23,112 nucleotides of DNA. It comes from JAZSMS01 sp045536015 (GTDB lineage: Bacteria > Bacillota > Clostridia > Christensenellales > QALW01). The notes under the pieces were generated by a model. That model worked only from the letters and a program-made list of their open reading frames with translations. It made no database searches and was not told the origin of the DNA. Within the stretch, counting starts at the first letter, position 1; each line of letters begins with the position of its first letter. The stretch spans positions 1 to 23,112 of the forward strand of contig JAZSMS010000088.1 of NCBI GenBank assembly GCA_045536015.1, in the 5' to 3' direction. The position numbers and the translations under genes are program-made. Shown here in pieces: positions 15,109 to 23,100 of this stretch.

Positions 15109-16617
15109 ATGAAAAAACTTTTAGTTTTTATTTTAACAGTTGTTTTAGCTGTTGCCTGCATAGTTCCTACCGCCCTTGCAGAATGCACCGCTACGGCAAG
15201 TGCATCACAGAGCACGGTTTACGTTAATTCTAACGTCACCTTTACATTTACCTTTAAGGGTAGCGACGTTATCGGCAGTGCTGACACTACATTTACGTTT
15301 GATAATGCAAAATTGAAATACGTTTCGTATTCTTCTTCGCTCGGCAATGCAAATATAAATGTTGCTGGCGGAACAATAAAAATTTCGGATTACAGTGGTT
15401 CGGCAACAGACAAAACTTATACGGTTAAAATTACCTTTACTGCAACAAGCGTAGGCTCGGCAAAGGTTGCACTTTCGTCCTCTGATATCGGTGACGACGA
15501 CGGCGGCGCTCTTGGCACACCTACGACAAGCACCACCGTTACTATCAAGGAAAAGAGTCTTTCCTCCGATGCAAACTTAACGTATCTTGCTCCGCCAAAA
15601 GGCTGCACGCTTGTTCCTAAGTTTTCTTCTACAGTTACAGAATACACCTGCACGGTACCCTATTCGGTTGACTATTTCCCGCTTGACTGGACAACTTCGG
15701 ACAAGGATGCAGTGGCAAAGGGCATTGGAACCACTAACATTAAGGTTGGCGAGAACACCCGCAAGGTTCAGGTTACTGCTCCTGACGGAACCGTAAAGGT
15801 TTATACTGTTAAAATCACTCGTCTTGCTCCTGCAGTAACACCAACGCCCGAGCAGAACTCAGGCGTCACGCCTTCCCCCACTCCCACCGCACCGCCAACG
15901 ACAAACATTACAATAAACAACGTTGAACACGTGCTTGAGCAGATAATAACGCTTCCTGCACCCGAGGGCTTTACGCTTGAAACCTATGACCTTGGCTCTA
16001 CCCCCACGCAGATAGCGCTTAACGGAAACATTATTTTAGTTCAGCTTACAAGCAATATTGATTCATCATTTTTTATCTATAACGAGCAGACTAAAACCTT
16101 TACCCCATATAAAAGTGTAACAACTATCGGTGCAACGTATACTTACTTAGCCGCATCGTGCGAAATTGACGTACCGCTTGCACCTACGCGATTTACACTT
16201 GACGGCGTAACGTTTGATGCGCTTTCAAGCGAAAAATTAGGTAACGGCTATTACATTTTTAAGGCTATGAACAATAAAACGCAAGCGGTTTACGATTGTG
16301 TTTATTGCGAAGCCGACGGCACCGTTCAAAAGCTTTCATCCCTTGCTTTAACTGCACAAGACGATAATGACGAAAATTCTGAAAACGAACTTTCGTTTAT
16401 CGAAAAATATTGGCAGTATATTGTTATGGGTGTTTTGGCAATATTACTTATTCTTTTTATAATATTGTTTGCAACTAAAAAGGGTTCGCCCAAAAAGGAA
16501 AAAAAGCAAAATTCCTCGCGCGATTGGGGCTTTGAAGCACAGGAGGAACAGGGAATTGTGCTTGAGGGCGAGGACGATAACGAACCGCAAGAGATATTCT
16601 TTACAGATTTTAATTAA
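15109..16617 (+). CDS. Membrane-anchored surface protein with cohesin-like and cadherin-like domains
   Basis: A 502-residue exported protein. Residues 1-24 are a signal peptide (cleavage after TALA). Residues about 26-147 look like a cohesin domain: VNSNVTFTFTFKG, then FDNAKLKYVSYSSS, then a TYTVKITFTA strand, the usual order of cohesin strands. About 150-238 is a cadherin-like sandwich, 243-266 a Pro/Thr linker, 270-415 an unrecognised beta-rich domain, 434-455 a transmembrane helix, and 456-502 a cytoplasmic tail that is first basic then acidic. It therefore displays the cohesin-like domain outside the cell without LPxTG or S-layer motifs. AAGGAGG overlaps the stop of the dockerin gene, so both are made from one message. 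The natural inferred role is to hold the dockerin-bearing hydrolase at the surface; the cohesin call rests on pattern, not alignment. Confidence 0.75.
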   Translation: MKKLLVFILTVVLAVACIVPTALAECTATASASQSTVYVNSNVTFTFTFKGSDVIGSADTTFTFDNAKLKYVSYSSSLGNANINVAGGTIKISDYSGSATDKTYTVKITFTATSVGSAKVALSSSDIGDDDGGALGTPTTSTTVTIKEKSLSSDANLTYLAPPKGCTLVPKFSSTVTEYTCTVPYSVDYFPLDWTTSDKDAVAKGIGTTNIKVGENTRKVQVTAPDGTVKVYTVKITRLAPAVTPTPEQNSGVTPSPTPTAPPTTNITINNVEHVLEQIITLPAPEGFTLETYDLGSTPTQIALNGNIILVQLTSNIDSSFFIYNEQTKTFTPYKSVTTIGATYTYLAASCEIDVPLAPTRFTLDGVTFDALSSEKLGNGYYIFKAMNNKTQAVYDCVYCEADGTVQKLSSLALTAQDDNDENSENELSFIEKYWQYIVMGVLAILLILFIILFATKKGSPKKEKKQNSSRDWGFEAQEEQGIVLEGEDDNEPQEIFFTDFN

Positions 16618-16622
16618 TAAAT

Positions 16623-16647
16623 AAAAGCACTCCAAAGAGTGCTTTTT
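16623..16647 (+). terminator. Terminator of the glucosaminidase-cohesin operon
   Basis: Stem AAAAGCACTC (16623-16632) with GAGTGCTTTT (16637-16646), loop CAAA, T run. The stem is identical to the one at 17914-17937. Confidence 0.9.
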
Positions 16648-16648
16648 A

Positions 16649-16677
16649 TTTACTTTTACGTTTTGTTTTGATATAAT
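16649..16677 (+). promoter_or_regulatory. Promoter of the SGNH lipoprotein gene
   Basis: -35 TTTACT (16649-16654), 17-base spacer, consensus -10 TATAAT (16672-16677) with an extended -10 TGA. The -35 starts right after the T run of the preceding terminator. Confidence 0.68.
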
Positions 16678-16711
16678 AAAATTGCAAAATAAACACAGAG
16701 AGGTAAATACT

Positions 16712-17908
16712 ATGAAAAAACTTTTTTGCACAATCTTATCCATTATTCTTTGTTTCTTGCTTGTTTGCTGCACTCCTTCGACATCCTCCCCATCTCCTTC
16801 GCCCGATAGCTCGTTAGACCCTACGCAAGCACCTACTCCTACAATAGTTATTCCATCCCCGGATAACACTAATATTGTAAAATCAAGCAGTTTTACTACA
16901 CGCTTTTTTTCTTTTAACTCTAATTCGCTAATTGCTAAAATTCCTCTGCCAAGCAGCTGGACTTTTACAAAGACAGAAAACGGATATGATATTTATAACG
17001 TCAGCAAAATAGGCGAAGTTTGCTTTAATGCATCTTTACCAGCCGATAGCGTTGTTACGTTTAAATACACCAGCCAATCCGGCAACCTTAATACCTCTAA
17101 CCAAGTACTCTACTCTACTTCAAGTAACACCTTTACACGTCGACTTACTTATACCTTTAGAGAATCGCTTGAAAATTCATTCAGCATAACGGTAGATTAT
17201 AATCAGCTCGATAACACCTCAATAGTAAAGGCTTTAAATTCGTCGGATTCTACCTTATTGTATTCGGATACTTACTTTAATACAATCTCTCTGGAAAAAA
17301 GAAGTCGTATTCTTATTCTTGGTAACAGTTTTATTTCTACCTCGGATATAGGTTCAATATTAACTACAATGTGCGGCTATGACTTGATTGTTGATGCAGT
17401 TTCGCGCGGTAATGCAAACACATCAACCTTTGCACAGGATAAAGCTTTGCTTAGCCGAATTCGTGCCGGAGAATACGATGCAGTATTTTTATGCGGTCTT
17501 TATTATGGAAATCAGGTGCTTGAAGATATGGGGGTTGTTTTTGAAGCCTGCAAACAATCCGGCACAAAACACGTTATTTTCCCCGCTTTTAACGAAAACC
17601 GCGAGAATATTACTGCCGCAAAGAACAGATATTCTTCTGCCGTTTTACTTGACTGGAAAGGCGAAATTGAGCTTATGTTATCCAATGGCGTTAGTGACTC
17701 TGCCCTTTATATTAACGATTCGCACAAGCACAGCACACCTCTTGCAGGCTACATCGGCGCACATATGATATACCGCGCCGTGTTTGGAAAAATTCCCCAA
17801 CCTAAATCGTATTATGATGTATCCGATTTTGAAATTAATCTGCTGGGTGATTATTCAACCACAGGAAAAGTAAAGCTTATTGACGAAAATTCATTATACA
17901 GGTTCTAA
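16712..17908 (+). CDS. SGNH-hydrolase-like lipoprotein
   Basis: A 398-residue exported protein. Residues 1-20 form a signal ending in LLVCC, so it is probably a lipoprotein, although the residue before cysteine is unusual. Then come a Pro/Ser/Thr linker (about 21-55), a beta-rich region (56-195) I do not recognise, and an SGNH/GDSL-type domain (about 197-360): ILGNSF with candidate nucleophile S206, SRGNANTST (231-239) in the place of the oxyanion glycine block, and NDSHKHSTPLAGYIGA (335-350) holding the Asp and His of the triad. Such domains often deacetylate surface glycans, which fits its neighbours, but substrate is unknown. The frame is open from 16682; ATG at 16712 is supported by GAGAGGT (16698-16704). 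It has its own promoter and terminator. Confidence 0.75.
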   Translation: MKKLFCTILSIILCFLLVCCTPSTSSPSPSPDSSLDPTQAPTPTIVIPSPDNTNIVKSSSFTTRFFSFNSNSLIAKIPLPSSWTFTKTENGYDIYNVSKIGEVCFNASLPADSVVTFKYTSQSGNLNTSNQVLYSTSSNTFTRRLTYTFRESLENSFSITVDYNQLDNTSIVKALNSSDSTLLYSDTYFNTISLEKRSRILILGNSFISTSDIGSILTTMCGYDLIVDAVSRGNANTSTFAQDKALLSRIRAGEYDAVFLCGLYYGNQVLEDMGVVFEACKQSGTKHVIFPAFNENRENITAAKNRYSSAVLLDWKGEIELMLSNGVSDSALYINDSHKHSTPLAGYIGAHMIYRAVFGKIPQPKSYYDVSDFEINLLGDYSTTGKVKLIDENSLYRF

Positions 17909-17913
17909 TATAA

Positions 17914-17937
17914 AAAAGCACTCGACAGAGTGCTTTT
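17914..17937. terminator. Bidirectional terminator between the SGNH gene and uvrA
   Basis: Stem AAAAGCACTC (17914-17923) with GAGTGCTTTT (17928-17937), loop GACA. It ends in the uvrA stop codon (17936-17938) and serves both convergent transcripts. Confidence 0.88.
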
Positions 17938-20758
17938 ATTTATTTTCAAGTGCGCGCGCAATAAATTTACCTGTGTGACTAATCTTTGATTTTGCCACAT
18001 GCTCGGGCGTGCCTTTTGCTATAACGCGTCCGCCCGCATCGCCTCCCTCGGGGCCCATATCAATAATATAGTCGGCAACCTTGATAACGTCAAGATTGTG
18101 CTCAATAACTATAACTGTATTTCCGCCTTGACTAAGACGTTCAAGAATTTTTATAAGCTTGCTTACGTCATCGGTGTGCAAACCCGTTGTAGGCTCATCC
18201 AAAATATAAACTGTCTTGCCTGTTGGCCTTTTAGATAACTCAGTTGCCAATTTTACACGCTGTGCTTCGCCACCCGACAACATTGTAGAGGGTTGACCAA
18301 GTTTAATATATCCTAGGCCAACGTCATACAAAAGCTGAATTTTGCGATTAATTTGCGGAATATTTTCAAAAAAGCCAAGCGCTTCTTCTACCGTCATATC
18401 AAGCACTTCAAAGATGTTTTTACCTTTAAATCGCACCTCAAGCGTTTCGGCAGAATACCTCTTGCCACGACAAACCTCACACGGAACAAATATGTCAGGC
18501 ATAAAATGCATTGCAATACGGATAATTCCGTCGCCCGAGCAGGCCTCACATCTGCCGCCCTTAACGTTAAAGCTAAAGCGTCCGCTTGAATATCCACGTA
18601 AGCGTGCATCAGGTGTTTGTGCAAACAAGTTGCGAATATGGTCAAACACACCCGTATAGGTTGCAGGGTTGCTTCGGGGAGTGCGTCCGATAGGACTCTG
18701 GTCAATAAACACTACCTTATCAAGCTGCTCACAGCCAAGCACATCATCGCACTTTGCCGGTGGAAAATGCGCGCGGTTCAGCTTTCGCGCAAGCGTTGTA
18801 TAAAGCACCTGATTTACAAGTGAGCTCTTACCCGAGCCCGAAACGCCTGTAACGCACGAAATTACGCCAAGCGGAAAATCTACGTCAACGTGCTTTAAAT
18901 TGTTTGCATAGGCATTTTTAACAGTAATAAAGCCGCGCGGCTCTTTTCTTTGCTTGGGAACCTCTATCTTTTTCTTGCCCGATAGATACGCGCCCGTAAT
19001 TGATTCTTCGCAAGCCATAATCTCTTTGGGCGTTCCTTGGCAAACTATGTGCCCGCCATTTGCGCCTGCACAGGGGCCGATATCAACTATGTGATCTGCC
19101 TCCATAATGGTTTCTTCGTCGTGCTCAACAACAAGCACGGTGTTGCCAATATCACGCAGATGCTTAAGCGTTGCAAGTAATTTTTGGTTATCGCGTTGGT
19201 GAAGGCCAATGCTTGGCTCATCAAGAATATATAAAACGCCCATAAGCCCTGCACCTATCTGTGTTGCAAGACGAATACGCTGTGCCTCGCCGCCTGAAAG
19301 CGTTCCTGCCGCGCGCATAAGCGTAAGATATTCAAGTCCTACATTCTTTAAAAATTCAAGACGCGAATAAATTTCGGTAAGAATTTTTTCCGAAATCATT
19401 TTTTCCTTTTCAGTAAGCGTAAGCGATTTTAAAAATTCGTCTATCTTGTTTATAGACATTTCGCTAAGCGAGATTATATCCTTGCCGCCAATAGTTACGG
19501 CACGTGCCTCGGCGCGCAAGCGTCTACCTGAACAAGCAGGGCAAGGTGAGCTTGTCATAAGCTGCTCTAAATCTCGCTTTACGCCCTCACTTTGCGTTTC
19601 TTTAAATCTTCGTTCAAGCTGAGGAATAATACCCTCAAAAGGCTGTTTAAATTGGCGAGAATGGCGATGTGTTGTAACCTTAAATTCAACTGCTTCATCG
19701 CCCGTTCCATACAAAATTATATCCTGATACTTTTTATCAAGCTCCTTAAACGGAACGTCAAGAGAAAAGCCATAGTGCTTTGCAAGGCCCGAATAATACA
19801 TAAAATTCATCGAATCGGTACCTGCAACAAACCAGCCCGAAACGCAAATTGCACCCTCGCGCAATGATTTTTCGGGATAGCGTACAACTAATGCAGGGTC
19901 AACGCTTAAAATGCTGCCGATACCCGTGCACTCACTGCACGCGCCAAACGGCGAATTAAACGAAAACAATCTCGGTTCAAGTGCCTCAATGCTTATATTG
20001 CAATCGGGACACGCATAGTTTTGCGAAAACAGCATTTCTTCGCCGCCAATAACGTCAATTATCATAAGTCCATCCGCTTCTTTAAGTGCTGTTTCTATCG
20101 AATCGGTAAGGCGCGAAACAACGTTTTCGCGCACAATAATACGGTCAACAACTGCCGAAATAGTGTGCTTTATATTTTTTTCAAGCTTAATTTCGTCAGA
20201 AAGTTCGCGTACTTCGCCGTCAATTTTGGCTCTTATATAGCTTTTTTGCACAAGGCCTTCTAAAACCTTAACGTGCTCGCCCTTTTTAGCGCGGATAACG
20301 GGTGCAAGAATTTGTATTTTAGTACCCTCTTCCAGCGCCATAACGGCATCTACCATCTGGTCAACCGACTGCTTGCGTATCTCTTTGTTGCACTTTGGAC
20401 AATGCGGAACACCAATGCGCGCGTATAGTAAACGCAAATAGTCATGAATTTCAGTAACCGTGCCAACAGTAGAACGCGGGTTGTTGTTTGTTGTTTTCTG
20501 GTCGATGCTTATAGCAGGCGAAAGTCCTTCTATAAGCTCAACGTCGGGCTTTTCCATTTGTCCTAAAAACTGACGGGCATAGGAAGATAAGCTTTCGACG
20601 TACCTGCGTTGACCTTCGGCATAAAGAGTATCAAATGCAAGTGAGCTTTTGCCTGAGCCCGAAAGTCCCGTAAACACAACAAGCTTGTCTCTTGGAATTT
20701 CAAGTGACACGTTTTTTAAATTGTGGGTTTTTGCACCCTTAATTACAATGCTATTCAT
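17936..20758 (-). CDS. uvrA: Excinuclease ABC subunit A
   Basis: UvrA is the damage-sensing ATPase of nucleotide excision repair; it works as a dimer that loads UvrB on damaged DNA. The 940-residue protein has full length and two ABC modules: Walker A GLSGSGKSS near residue 31 and GVSGSGKSS near 637, and signatures LSGGEAQRIRLA near 489 and LSGGEAQRVKLA near 828. Cysteine pairs for zinc modules are visible (CPKC, CPDC...CSEC, CPAC, and CEAC...CEVC in the second half). Its ATG overlaps the uvrB stop by four bases (ATGA), so it is the second gene of a uvrB-uvrA operon. It ends inside the bidirectional terminator. Confidence 0.98.
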   Translation of the reverse strand: MNSIVIKGAKTHNLKNVSLEIPRDKLVVFTGLSGSGKSSLAFDTLYAEGQRRYVESLSSYARQFLGQMEKPDVELIEGLSPAISIDQKTTNNNPRSTVGTVTEIHDYLRLLYARIGVPHCPKCNKEIRKQSVDQMVDAVMALEEGTKIQILAPVIRAKKGEHVKVLEGLVQKSYIRAKIDGEVRELSDEIKLEKNIKHTISAVVDRIIVRENVVSRLTDSIETALKEADGLMIIDVIGGEEMLFSQNYACPDCNISIEALEPRLFSFNSPFGACSECTGIGSILSVDPALVVRYPEKSLREGAICVSGWFVAGTDSMNFMYYSGLAKHYGFSLDVPFKELDKKYQDIILYGTGDEAVEFKVTTHRHSRQFKQPFEGIIPQLERRFKETQSEGVKRDLEQLMTSSPCPACSGRRLRAEARAVTIGGKDIISLSEMSINKIDEFLKSLTLTEKEKMISEKILTEIYSRLEFLKNVGLEYLTLMRAAGTLSGGEAQRIRLATQIGAGLMGVLYILDEPSIGLHQRDNQKLLATLKHLRDIGNTVLVVEHDEETIMEADHIVDIGPCAGANGGHIVCQGTPKEIMACEESITGAYLSGKKKIEVPKQRKEPRGFITVKNAYANNLKHVDVDFPLGVISCVTGVSGSGKSSLVNQVLYTTLARKLNRAHFPPAKCDDVLGCEQLDKVVFIDQSPIGRTPRSNPATYTGVFDHIRNLFAQTPDARLRGYSSGRFSFNVKGGRCEACSGDGIIRIAMHFMPDIFVPCEVCRGKRYSAETLEVRFKGKNIFEVLDMTVEEALGFFENIPQINRKIQLLYDVGLGYIKLGQPSTMLSGGEAQRVKLATELSKRPTGKTVYILDEPTTGLHTDDVSKLIKILERLSQGGNTVIVIEHNLDVIKVADYIIDMGPEGGDAGGRVIAKGTPEHVAKSKISHTGKFIARALENK

Positions 20759-22698
20759 ACTTCCTCATCGTAAAGTTCTTTTAATCTGTCCCTTATTTTT
20801 GCCGCCTTTTCAAATTCAAGCTTGCGCGCCGCCTCAAGCATCTGTTCTTCAAGATGCTTGATAAGCTCTTTAACGTTTTGAGCTTGCTTTTCTTCAATAT
20901 CCTGTGAAGAAGAAATAAGCTCTGCAATAGGCTTGATTATAGTTTTTGGCGTTATGTTATGCTCTTTGTTATATTTTTGCTGAATTTCGCGTCTTCGCGC
21001 CGTTTCGTCAATAGCGCCGCGCATAGAATCGGTTATATTATCAGCATACATTATAACTCTACCCTCTGCGTTACGCGCACCGCGGCCTATCGTTTGTATA
21101 AGCGAGCGTTGTGAGCGCAAAAAACCCTCTTTATCGGCATCTAAAATTGCGATAAGAGCAACCTCAGGCAAGTCAAGTCCCTCACGCAGAAGATTTATTC
21201 CAACAAGCACGTCAAACTTACCAAGGCGAAGATTACGCAAAATCTTTACACGTTCAAGCGTGTGAATTTCGGAATGCATATATTCAACGCGCAGTCCCAT
21301 TTCCTTTAAATAATCGCACAGCATCTCCGCCATCTTTTTTGTAAGCGTGGTTACAAGTGTGCGATATCCGCGCGCGGTGGTGGCGTTTATCTGCTCAATT
21401 AAATCGTCAACCTGATTTTTAATAGGCTTAATTTCAATTTGCGGGTCAACAAGTCCCGTTGGGCGAATAATTTGCTCAACCGTATTGCCCGAACGCGCAA
21501 GCTCGTATTCGGCAGGCGTTGCAGAAACAAAAACCGTTTGCAAAAGCCTGCTTTCAGCCTCTTCAAACTTTAAAGGGCGGTTATCCCACGCCGCAGGAAG
21601 CCTGAATCCATACTTAACAAGCATATCCTTGCGTGAACGGTCACCGGCAAACATAGCTCGCATTTGCGGAATTGTTACATGTGATTCGTCAATAATAGTT
21701 AAAAAGTCCTTTGGAAAATAGTCAAGCAAGGTGTACGGTGCTTCGCCCGGTGCGCGCCCGTCAAGATAGCGCGAATAATTTTCTATTCCCGAGCAATATC
21801 CAAGCTCCGAAATCATTTCTATATCGTAAAGCGTGCGCTGCTCTAAACGCTCTCGCTCTAAAAGCTTTCCCTCTTTTTCTAATTCAGCAAGGCGAATTTC
21901 AAGGTCAGCTTTAATGTTTTTTATTGCGTTGGCTGTAGTTTCGTTAGAAGCCGCGTAGTGTGTGTTAGGGAAAATTGCAACGTGCTTGCGCGAACAAACG
22001 GGCTTTCCTGTAACAACGTCAATTTCGCTCAAGGCTTCAATTTCGTCGCCAAAAAACTCAATACGTACTGCCCTATCGCTCATTTGTGCAGGAATAATAT
22101 CAACAGTATCACCCTTAACCCTAAACGTCCCGCGCGAAAATTCAACGTCGTTGCGCTCATATTGTAGGTCAACAAGCGCCTCTAAAAGCTTGTCCCTGCC
22201 AAATTCCATACCGGGACGAAGCGAAACCGACAAATTACGGTACGAAACGGGGTCTCCAAGACCGTAAATGCACGAGACCGAAGCCACAACAATAACGTCG
22301 CGCCGCTCCTGAAGCGAGCACGTTGCACTATGGCGAAGCTTGTCAATTTCTTCATTTACAGACGAATCTTTTTCGATATAAGTATCCGTTTGCGGAATAT
22401 ACGCTTCGGGCTGATAATAATCGTAAAAGGAGACAAAATATTCTACTGCATTTTCGGGAAAGAATTCTTTAAATTCGGAATAAAGCTGTGCCGCAAGAGT
22501 TTTATTATGTGCCAAAACAAGCGTTGGGCGGTTAACTTTTTGAATAATATTTGCCATTGTAAAGGTTTTACCCGATCCCGTAACGCCAAGCAAAACCTGT
22601 GCATCAAGTCCATCCTCAATACCTTCAACAAGCGAGTTGATAGCTTGCGGTTGATCGCCTGTAGGCTTAAATCGCGAACAAAGCTTAAATTTATCCAT
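20755..22698 (-). CDS. uvrB: Excinuclease ABC subunit B
   Basis: UvrB is the helicase-like subunit that verifies damage, opens the strands and recruits UvrC for incision. The 647-residue protein contains Walker A GVTGSGKT (38-45), the beta-hairpin that clamps DNA (about 91-115, starting FYDYYQPEAYIPQ), the DESH box (IDESHVTIPQ, near 335) and a C-terminal UVR motif (about 610-645) that contacts UvrC. Length is normal. ATG at 22698 follows AAAGGAG (about 22706-22712). It leads the uvrB-uvrA operon, and an SOS-box-like site upstream suggests induction by DNA damage. Confidence 0.98.
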   Translation of the reverse strand: MDKFKLCSRFKPTGDQPQAINSLVEGIEDGLDAQVLLGVTGSGKTFTMANIIQKVNRPTLVLAHNKTLAAQLYSEFKEFFPENAVEYFVSFYDYYQPEAYIPQTDTYIEKDSSVNEEIDKLRHSATCSLQERRDVIVVASVSCIYGLGDPVSYRNLSVSLRPGMEFGRDKLLEALVDLQYERNDVEFSRGTFRVKGDTVDIIPAQMSDRAVRIEFFGDEIEALSEIDVVTGKPVCSRKHVAIFPNTHYAASNETTANAIKNIKADLEIRLAELEKEGKLLERERLEQRTLYDIEMISELGYCSGIENYSRYLDGRAPGEAPYTLLDYFPKDFLTIIDESHVTIPQMRAMFAGDRSRKDMLVKYGFRLPAAWDNRPLKFEEAESRLLQTVFVSATPAEYELARSGNTVEQIIRPTGLVDPQIEIKPIKNQVDDLIEQINATTARGYRTLVTTLTKKMAEMLCDYLKEMGLRVEYMHSEIHTLERVKILRNLRLGKFDVLVGINLLREGLDLPEVALIAILDADKEGFLRSQRSLIQTIGRGARNAEGRVIMYADNITDSMRGAIDETARRREIQQKYNKEHNITPKTIIKPIAELISSSQDIEEKQAQNVKELIKHLEEQMLEAARKLEFEKAAKIRDRLKELYDEEV

Positions 22699-22736
22699 TA
22701 AAATCTCCTTTCCCTATATTTTGCACTATTTATTAT

Positions 22737-22765
22737 AGTATAACACAAAATTTTTATAATGAAAA
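22737..22765 (-). promoter_or_regulatory. Promoter of the uvrBA operon
   Basis: Minus strand: -35 TTTTCA (22765-22760, weak), 17-base spacer, -10 TATACT (22742-22737) with an extended -10 TGT. The extended -10 probably makes up for the poor -35. Confidence 0.6.
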
Positions 22766-22778
22766 GAACATTTGTTTT
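22765..22778. promoter_or_regulatory. Candidate LexA/DinR (SOS) box of uvrBA
   Basis: AGAACATTTGTTTT resembles the Gram-positive SOS box CGAACRNRYGTTYG, with GAAC and GTTT half-sites four bases apart. It abuts the -35 of the uvrBA promoter. In Bacillus subtilis uvrBA belongs to the DinR regulon, which supports the reading. Three of the constrained positions do not match, so affinity may be modest. Confidence 0.55.
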
Positions 22779-22826
22779 CTTCGCAAGGCGGACCAGGGGG
22801 CGTTTCGATTCTCCCCCTTAGGCCAT

Positions 22827-22852
22827 AGCCAAAGCATTATGGCTTGAATCAG
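22827..22852 (+). repeat. Left arm of a 26-base inverted repeat
   Basis: The first 19 bases, AGCCAAAGCATTATGGCTT (22827-22845), are the exact reverse complement of 23082-23100. The last seven differ from the partner arm at two positions, both of which would be G-U pairs in RNA. The 19-mer is itself a small hairpin (AGCCA/TGGCT). Confidence 0.85.
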
Positions 22853-23074
22853 CCTCAAACGGCTGAATTTAGGCATATTTGTGCTTGTTGTCCTTTTAAG
22901 GCGACCTGCCTTAACGCGTCCGTCGCACCCAAATCTGCTCAAAATTGAACCGTTTCAGGCCAAAGATTTAAAAATGATAAAATTTTTGTTTTAACAAGGA
23001 AAAGTCCGCTGGTAATATAGGAAATATTACCAAGGGCTTTGACACAGTTAAAACGTAAATTTTACATTTTTAAA

Positions 23075-23100
23075 CTGGTTTAAGCCATAATGCTTTGGCT
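23075..23100 (-). repeat. Right arm of the 26-base inverted repeat
   Basis: Partner of 22827-22852; together they could close a 274-base stem-loop or act as terminal inverted repeats. CCCCCT occurs just outside both arms (22813-22818 and 23104-23109), not flush with them. Confidence 0.85.

Noticed and set aside
22754..22942. Short minus-strand open frame in the repeat-rich end
   Set aside because: No ribosome site, overlaps the uvrBA regulatory region, hairpins and one arm of the inverted repeat; composition fits structure rather than protein.
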